This document shows positions 58,681 to 64,000 of a stretch of 64,000 nucleotides of DNA, one piece after another. The stretch covers positions 175,048,083-175,112,082 of the forward strand of contig NC_090323.1 of NCBI RefSeq assembly GCF_040869045.1, in the 5' to 3' direction. This DNA comes from Eurosta solidaginis. Taxonomy: Eukaryota; Arthropoda; Insecta; Diptera; Tephritidae. Made by a program: the position numbers and the translations under genes. Within the stretch, counting starts at the first letter, position 1. Each line of letters opens with the position of its first letter. The notes beneath the pieces are model-generated. The model was not told where the DNA came from and did not search any database. It worked only from the letters and a program-made list of their open reading frames with translations.

Positions 58681-59590
58681 ACCGTTCATTACTACCGTGC
58701 TGTCAGGTGAGATTGCCGTAGTTATAATAGACGGAAGTATTACAAAAATTACCCTATGTAGTCGTAGTGAATTTGATTTTAGTATACTTTTATCAAACTT
58801 TTATTATTTTTAAAATAAATGCAATCAAAATTGCAAATTAAAATCTTTAAATGAGCTGTCCTTGGAAATTGCTTTAGGAATTCCCCTTTTTTTTTTAATT
58901 TCTAACCTTTTAAAATCCAATTTCTAGAACTCTTTCTTAGGAAATACTGTGCAGATGCGAATAAAGTTCTGTAAAAGTTCAAGCTTGTTTTGAGACTGAA
59001 TGACCCTTAAAAAGAGTAACTATTTTTTTGTGGAACAATGGGTACCTCCTCTCATGCGCTTAATGTGTAGTGCTGTGGGAGGTGACCATTAGAGAACTGT
59101 ATTTCAAATACACGTGAATATTTGTATGTATGTGGATGTCGGGACAGTGCATCAGTTGCACTTAGTTGTTGGGTTCTGTTGTCCACGTGCCTTGGCCGAA
59201 TGCATATGCAATCTATTCGTAACTCCGTATTATCTTTACATAAGAGCCAAATATTGCTTAAAGAAATTTTGATTATCCTAAAATTTCCAGATCTCTGTTG
59301 AAACTTGGCTTGCATATTGCAATGTGAATAATAATAGCCGTATCCTTTTTCTTTGACATATACCGTAAAATCAGTGGGACTGGCTGTTTATTTATATATT
59401 CAAGTAAAATATTACAAGCAAAGTTTTGATTAAAGAATGTGATAAAAATTAAAACAATTTTAGTTACTTCAGTCAATTCAGTTTTTGTAGCAAAGGACTT
59501 GAGGTTTCCATCAAACAATTCACTCATTGCTTGTAGTGTTTTGTTTGATAAATTAACTTCTGATTGTTGAATTGGTTGTTTGGTGTTACC
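58681..59590. other. AT-rich stretch without a gene
   Basis: I see no supportable ORF or element terminus. The 3' LTR of the BEL/Pao element to the right should lie in or near this interval, but no clear TGTT...ACA boundary could be placed without its partner LTR, which is outside the window. Confidence 0.5.
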
Positions 59591-59618
59591 GATTGCGCTA
59601 CGAGTTTGATTTAGGATT

Positions 59619-59778
59619 GTTGGCTTCGTTCGGGGTGGACGAGAGCTGGGTTGCGCGGTTTGTTGGCCTCGTTCGGGGTGAACGAGAGCGGGGTTAATTT
59701 CATTTTAGGGGGTATGCGGTGGCAGATTCTGCTTTAGGCTTCTGTTGGCCTCGTTCGTGGTGAACGAGAGCTGGGTTA
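59619..59778 (-). repeat. Three copies of a hairpin repeat after BEL/Pao pol
   Basis: A 33-34-bp motif occurs three times (about 59619-59652, 59662-59695 and 59744-59778). Each contains CTCGTTCGGGGTGAACGAG or a one- or two-base variant, a 7-bp stem around a 5-base loop. They sit 30-180 bases past the pol stop codon, in the element's 3' region. Confidence 0.8.
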
Positions 59779-59803
59779 TGGGATTGGTTAGAGCGGTTGG
59801 GAG

Positions 59804-62800
59804 TTACAAGTCTCCCTCACCCTCACTGGAAGGTGGTAGTAGGACCAATTTCGTGATTGGTCTGGTGGTTTGTCCCCTTGCCGTATCAAGTTCAACGACT
59901 CGAACTCTGTTATCGGGGCCATAATGGAGGTTGGCTATCCGACCTAGTCTCCATTCGTTGGGGGGCAGATTGTCCTCTTTAATGACGACTAAATCCCCCT
60001 GTTTGAGATTCGATTGTGGATGCTTCCACTTAACGCGCTTCTGCAGTTCGGTGAGATACTCCGTTTTCCACCGCTTGCAGAAGGTTTGATGTAGCGCCTT
60101 AAGTTTTTCCCATCGATTGACGAGCGAAGCGCGATTCTCGCTGACGTCAATCTCGGGTGGCGCTAGTAGGTGGCCCCCGACTAGGAAGTGCCCGGGGGTA
60201 AGTGGCTCCAGGTTAGACGGGTCATTTGAAGATGGGCTTAGGGGTCGGGAGTTGAGACAGGATTCAATCCTACACAGGAGGGTGCTAAACTCCTCGAGAG
60301 TAAATTTATGATCCGATGCGATCTTTTTGAAATGAGTTTTGAAACTCTTGACTCCCGCTTCCCACAGTCCGCCCATATGAGGAGCAGCTGCTGGTATGAA
60401 ATGCCATGTCAAGGTTTGGTGGGCATATTTAGAGAGGGTTTGGTTGCGCGCATCAACGAGGAAGGCCTTGAACTCTGAGCGGAGAACCCTCGACGCACCG
60501 ACAAAGTTCGTCCCGTTGTCGGAATAAAGGTTCTTCGGGCATCCCCGTCTGGCGACAAACCGACTAAACGCTGCTAGAAACGCGGCGGTGCTGAGGTCGC
60601 TGGTCGCCTCTAAGTGGATCGCCTTAGTCGCAAAGCAGACGAATAGGCAGACGTAACCCTTGGACATGCGGCATCCTCTTCCGCTGTAAGACTTGATGTC
60701 AAACGGTCCTGCGAAATCCACCCCGGTGTTGGTAAATGCCCGGCTAAAGGTAGTGCGTTCCGCAGGGAGGGTTCCCATGAGTTGCGTCGGGGAACGTTTG
60801 CGGAATAGCGTACAGGCCTTGCAGTTGTGGATGATGGATCGGATCATGTTTTTGACCCGAGGTATCCAATACTGCGTGCGTAGGAGCCGCAGCATTAGTT
60901 GGTTTCCACCATGTATGGAAATGGTGTGGACAAACTGGACTAGGAGACGGGTGAGTCGGCAGGCGTAAGGGAGGATTATCGGGTGACGCTCGTCGACGGG
61001 AACGTCTCTGGATGCGTTGAGACGACCCCCCACTCGAAGGACATTATCTTCGTCGATAAAGGGGTTTAGAGAGAGAATCTCGCTTTTGGTCGCGATGGGT
61101 TTCCTAGTTCTCAGAGAGCTTATTTCTTCGGCATAGTGGTTGATTTGGGATATCCTTATGAGGCGGCTAGTCGTAGCCTTGATTTCGTCGGGCGAGATCT
61201 GGTGAGACTCTGCTTGAAAGGACATTTTAGTTTTTGGACGTGTTCTATTCGAGAATCGTATAATGTAGGAGATTACCCGTAACGCCCTTGATAGATCGGA
61301 AAACCGATCAAGAATATCCTCGCTATGGTTGATGTTCGTTGCTACATGCACTTGTACTCGTTTTTCTTCGATGTCTGTGTGGTACTCCTGTTCGCCTTGA
61401 GATGGCCATCTCGCTTTGCCTTCTTGCAGCCAAGAGGGTCCCTGCCACCACAAACAGTTGTCGACTAGGTCCGTGGCTGGAAGTCCTCTGCTGGCTAAGT
61501 CCGCTGGATTTGATGCGGACTCGACATGATGCCATGCTTTCGTTCCTACCTTCTCCACGATTTTTGTCACCCTGTGAGCTACAAATGTTGACCAGGAACA
61601 CGGGGGTTTTCGAATCCATGCTAGGACGATGGTCGAGTCTGTCCATAGGTGCATGTTGAATGTGCCTAAGTTCAGGTTCTCCATCACAGCTTCCAAAGTT
61701 TCTGCCAGCAAGACGGCACCGCATAACTCCAATCGTGGTAATGAAATTGTTTTTACTGGTGCCACCCTCGTTTTTGCCATGAGTAGACTAACGTATGTCC
61801 TGTCGTTGATCTTAGCTCGCACGTAAACCGTAGCCGCGTAGGCTTTCTCGGACGCGTCACAGAAGCCGTGAATCTCTATATCGTTGGTAGGGGTGAAGTG
61901 CACCCACCGAGGTATACGAATCCGGTTAATGGCGGGGTACTCCTGCATAAAGGTTTGCCACCGATCTAGAGTGATTGTGGATACCGGTTCATCCCAATCC
62001 GTCCCTTCCAGCCAAATGTTCTGCATTAATATCTTAGCTACGATGATAACTGGAGCAAGCCAGCCTAAAGGGTCGAAGAGTTTGGCGATGGCCGATAGGA
62101 TCGCCCTTTTTGTTAAGATGTCTTGGTTTTCGATTGGTTTCGCTGTGAAATAGAAATAGTCGGAATGCGCGTTCCAACGGATGCCTAGGGTTTTTACCAT
62201 GCTCACGTCCTCGAATTCCAGAAAGTCTTCCGTAAGCCTGTGAGGTTTGGGTATGCCCTGTAGTATCCTACTGCAGTTGGATGTCCACTTCCGCAGAGGG
62301 AATCCTGCTGACTTTAATGCAGCTGTGATTTCATCGCGGGCCGCGATTGCTGCCTCGATGCTATGTCCCCCTGCAAGGACGTCATCGACGTACATACTGT
62401 TTCGCAAGATATGCGCTGCGGTTGGCAGAGACGCCTCGACGTCATCAGCAAGTTGATGTAGGGTTCTGATCGCTAGATAGGGGGCACAATTTACCCCAAA
62501 GGTTACCGTGTTGAGTTCAAACACGCTGACAGGGTCCTCTGCTTTGAGTCGAAAAACTATTCTTTGGTATTGGGTTTGATTTTCCTTTACCCAAATTTGC
62601 CTGTACATCTTCTCAATGTCGCTATTGAAGACGTACTTGTAGAATCTCCATCGGAGGAGCAGTATTGTTAAGTCGGATTGCAGTACTGGGCCGGTGTGTA
62701 GAACATCGTTCAGGCTTCTGCCATTGGATGTCGGGCACGACGCGTTGAATACGACCCTTACTTTAGTCGTTGTGCTTTCTTCTTTGATCACCGCATGATG

Positions 62801-62980
62801 CGGTAAGAAATAGCAATCAGTTGATTGTGGTGGTACTACGGTGTGCACCTTAGTCATGTGCCCTAACGTGACATATTCTGTCAGTACCCTATTGTATTCC
62901 ATCTGTAGGGCCGGGGTCTTGGCTAGGCGCGTCTCGTTCCGATAGAACTGAGAGCAGACGCTCTTGAGAGATGGGCCCAA
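59804..62980 (-). CDS. BEL/Pao polyprotein: reverse transcriptase, RNase H, integrase
   Basis: 1058 residues. The reverse transcriptase has KVRVVFNAS (73-81), SDIEKMYRQIW (120-130) and the catalytic YVDD (197-200). RNase H carries FCDASEKAYAATVY (Asp 376), SLPRLELCGA (414-423) and WTDSTIVLAW (Asp 449). The integrase has a zinc-binding HX3H-like start (HTISIHGG, 686-693) with CKAC (721-724), then catalytic Asp 756 in NTGVDFAGPFD, Asp 822 in YSDNGTNFVG and Glu 875 in GGLWEAGVKS. The C-terminal 110 residues (WRLGRIANLHYGPDNRVRVV) match the domain that ends BEL/Pao integrases. No internal stops. The frame given opens at a non-essential start inside the fusion with the protease; the natural protein would be made as Gag-Pol. 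Confidence 0.93.
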   Translation of the reverse strand: MGPSLKSVCSQFYRNETRLAKTPALQMEYNRVLTEYVTLGHMTKVHTVVPPQSTDCYFLPHHAVIKEESTTTKVRVVFNASCPTSNGRSLNDVLHTGPVLQSDLTILLLRWRFYKYVFNSDIEKMYRQIWVKENQTQYQRIVFRLKAEDPVSVFELNTVTFGVNCAPYLAIRTLHQLADDVEASLPTAAHILRNSMYVDDVLAGGHSIEAAIAARDEITAALKSAGFPLRKWTSNCSRILQGIPKPHRLTEDFLEFEDVSMVKTLGIRWNAHSDYFYFTAKPIENQDILTKRAILSAIAKLFDPLGWLAPVIIVAKILMQNIWLEGTDWDEPVSTITLDRWQTFMQEYPAINRIRIPRWVHFTPTNDIEIHGFCDASEKAYAATVYVRAKINDRTYVSLLMAKTRVAPVKTISLPRLELCGAVLLAETLEAVMENLNLGTFNMHLWTDSTIVLAWIRKPPCSWSTFVAHRVTKIVEKVGTKAWHHVESASNPADLASRGLPATDLVDNCLWWQGPSWLQEGKARWPSQGEQEYHTDIEEKRVQVHVATNINHSEDILDRFSDLSRALRVISYIIRFSNRTRPKTKMSFQAESHQISPDEIKATTSRLIRISQINHYAEEISSLRTRKPIATKSEILSLNPFIDEDNVLRVGGRLNASRDVPVDERHPIILPYACRLTRLLVQFVHTISIHGGNQLMLRLLRTQYWIPRVKNMIRSIIHNCKACTLFRKRSPTQLMGTLPAERTTFSRAFTNTGVDFAGPFDIKSYSGRGCRMSKGYVCLFVCFATKAIHLEATSDLSTAAFLAAFSRFVARRGCPKNLYSDNGTNFVGASRVLRSEFKAFLVDARNQTLSKYAHQTLTWHFIPAAAPHMGGLWEAGVKSFKTHFKKIASDHKFTLEEFSTLLCRIESCLNSRPLSPSSNDPSNLEPLTPGHFLVGGHLLAPPEIDVSENRASLVNRWEKLKALHQTFCKRWKTEYLTELQKRVKWKHPQSNLKQGDLVVIKEDNLPPNEWRLGRIANLHYGPDNRVRVVELDTARGQTTRPITKLVLLPPSSEGEGDL

Positions 62981-64000
62981 ACAGACGGTTTTTGGGAAGC
63001 TGAATTCCTTTCCGTTGTGTTTTTATATAGTGCCTCGCAATAGGCATTATCTTCGGTCAGGGCCTTTTTTGTAGGTACGTTTTCAAGTTCCCAGAAAGCG
63101 GCTAGCTGCTTGTCTAGGCTAATTTCATTGAAAAAGGATACTCGTGTATTGGTTGGGTGAGGTGCATCTGCACGACCGGTTAAAATCCAACCGAAGACGG
63201 TTTCTTGGGCGAGAAGCGTATTTAGGACGTTCTTCCGTATACCGTTTAGTATGATCTGGGGATAAATATCGCCTCCAAGTATGAGGTCGACTGGTTCATT
63301 AATGAAGAACCTCTTATCCGCCAGAATCAGATCAGGGAATGCTTGCCGAGTCGTTGCGCTCACTTGGCAAGTCGGAAGGTCCCCTGTTAATTGAGGCAGG
63401 ACTAGGGCCACCGTATGGATGCTTACTAAGGGGTCTGTAAGCGAACCTAAGTTAATTGAGCATGATTCCTTTACCTGTGCAGATGGTGTATTATTTATTC
63501 CTGACACCTGCACATGCAAACGTTTGGACGGAAGGTTTATTCGCTTCTTTAGTCTTTCAGTTATGAAAGAGCATTCGGACCCAGAGTCTATCAGCGCTCT
63601 GGCGGAAAATTTCACCCCGTTGTACATTATGTGAACCCGCGCTGTTCCTAATAACACCCCTTTAGTGGTGTTAGCATGACACGAAGAGACGTTATTAGTA
63701 TTATCTTGTCTTTTTTCAGACTCCATCCTTGCCCTAGCCTGCTGTGAGGTTGAAGGTGAATTGTCGGTGGCGTTTTGAGTCCACCTTTGAGGAGTTGTCT
63801 TTGGTTGTGCTGTCGGAAGATGGAGCAAGGTGTTGTGCCTTGCGTGGCACGTGCTGCAATTGAATTGGCTAGTGCATCGTGTCACGGTGTGTCCACCCGA
63901 CAGACAATTCAGACAATAACTATTGTTTTTGATAAATTCGATTTTGCCTGACGTGGACAACCTACGGAATTTTTGGCAATTTCGTAATTTGTGCTCCGTA
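62923..64000 (-). CDS. BEL/Pao Gag (3' part) and DUF1758 protease, partial
   Basis: The frame is open to the right edge of the window, so the N-terminal Gag is missing. Numbering from 63960: zinc knuckle CLNCLSGGHTVTRC (16-29), second cluster CSTCHARHNTLLH (35-47), a Gln/Thr/Ser-rich linker, then the aspartic protease with RALIDSGSECSFI (121-133; catalytic Asp 125) and VDLILGGDIYPQII, ending TVFGWILTG. The match to BEL/Pao runs to about 63025, after which the family sequence continues in the frame of the pol ORF. The last residues here are out-of-frame read-on. A one-base shift at the A-run TATAAAAACAC (plus coordinates about 63017-63027) explains it. Confidence 0.88.
   Translation of the reverse strand, partial: TEHKLRNCQKFRRLSTSGKIEFIKNNSYCLNCLSGGHTVTRCTSQFNCSTCHARHNTLLHLPTAQPKTTPQRWTQNATDNSPSTSQQARARMESEKRQDNTNNVSSCHANTTKGVLLGTARVHIMYNGVKFSARALIDSGSECSFITERLKKRINLPSKRLHVQVSGINNTPSAQVKESCSINLGSLTDPLVSIHTVALVLPQLTGDLPTCQVSATTRQAFPDLILADKRFFINEPVDLILGGDIYPQIILNGIRKNVLNTLLAQETVFGWILTGRADAPHPTNTRVSFFNEISLDKQLAAFWELENVPTKKALTEDNAYCEALYKNTTERNSASQKPSVWAHLSRASALSSIGTRRA

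Larger units (their letters stand above)
59590..64000 (-). mobile_element. BEL/Pao LTR retrotransposon with complete pol, partial at the window edge
   Basis: Minus strand. It comprises the 3' part of a Gag-protease frame (62923-64000, running off the window) and a complete pol frame (59804-62980). Domain order is Gag knuckles, DUF1758 protease, reverse transcriptase, RNase H, integrase and the BEL/Pao-specific C-terminal domain. Its Gag and protease differ clearly from those of the element at 53-56 kb, so these are two families. A shift of frame between the two ORFs suggests inactivation or programmed frameshifting. Confidence 0.9.

Noticed and set aside
59052..59527. ORFs of 84-87 codons in the AT-rich stretch left of the BEL/Pao element
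   Set aside because: No recognisable motif and AT-rich composition typical of chance frames.
60117..62456. Plus-strand ORFs across the BEL/Pao pol region
   Set aside because: Shadows of the long minus-strand pol frame, which has clear catalytic motifs.

Overview
The window is eukaryotic heterochromatin-like DNA, most probably from an insect and plausibly a dipteran. This is inferred from the types of Ty3/gypsy-like, BEL/Pao and non-LTR retroelements, from a primer-binding site matching insect-type tRNA-Tyr, and from Cullin-1 and eIF2-gamma gene fragments. There is no bacterial gene organisation, and I see no intact host gene. About 38 kb is one AT-rich satellite family. The rest is retroelements inserted into that satellite, plus a satellite-free right flank of retroelements and decayed gene pieces.

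Layout. 1-35068 is satellite in 'plus' orientation, built from two unit lengths, about 340 bp and about 300 bp. It is interrupted by three LTR insertions whose target duplications can be read in the satellite: (i) 20039-26551, an LTR element on the minus strand with very long LTRs (1.8 and 1.7 kb), a gag and a retropepsin but no reverse transcriptase, TSD GTAG; (ii) 29982-32290, a 2.3-kb non-coding BEL/Pao-type element with two 488-bp LTRs that differ at about one position, TSD CCCTT, and a 48-nt primer-binding site complementary to half of tRNA-Tyr; (iii) 33064-34471, a solo LTR related to (i), TSD CACT. At about 35055-35070 the satellite flips to the opposite orientation, and the flip falls in a dyad around a BglII site. 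35069-52990 is the inverted array, made of a third, about 303-bp unit type, and it is interrupted by a 5'-truncated non-LTR retrotransposon (LINE) at 47324-51240.

52991-64000 has no satellite. It holds a minus-strand BEL/Pao element with a Gag-protease ORF but no pol (about 53.0-56 kb), a mosaic of decayed host-gene fragments on the plus strand (about 56.6-58.7 kb: an unrecognised fragment, a frameshifted Cullin-1 C-terminal half, 34 codons of eIF2-gamma and another unrecognised fragment), and a BEL/Pao element with a complete 1058-residue RT-RNase H-integrase ORF on the minus strand that runs off the right edge.

Taken together, the window records satellite amplification (several higher-order duplications with constant offsets of about 0.6, 0.9, 2.93, 2.97 and 3.98 kb), one inversion, and repeated retroelement insertion. 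At least two elements lack the enzymes needed to move and would depend on polymerases supplied in trans. Identification of families is from motifs read by eye; no database search was run.
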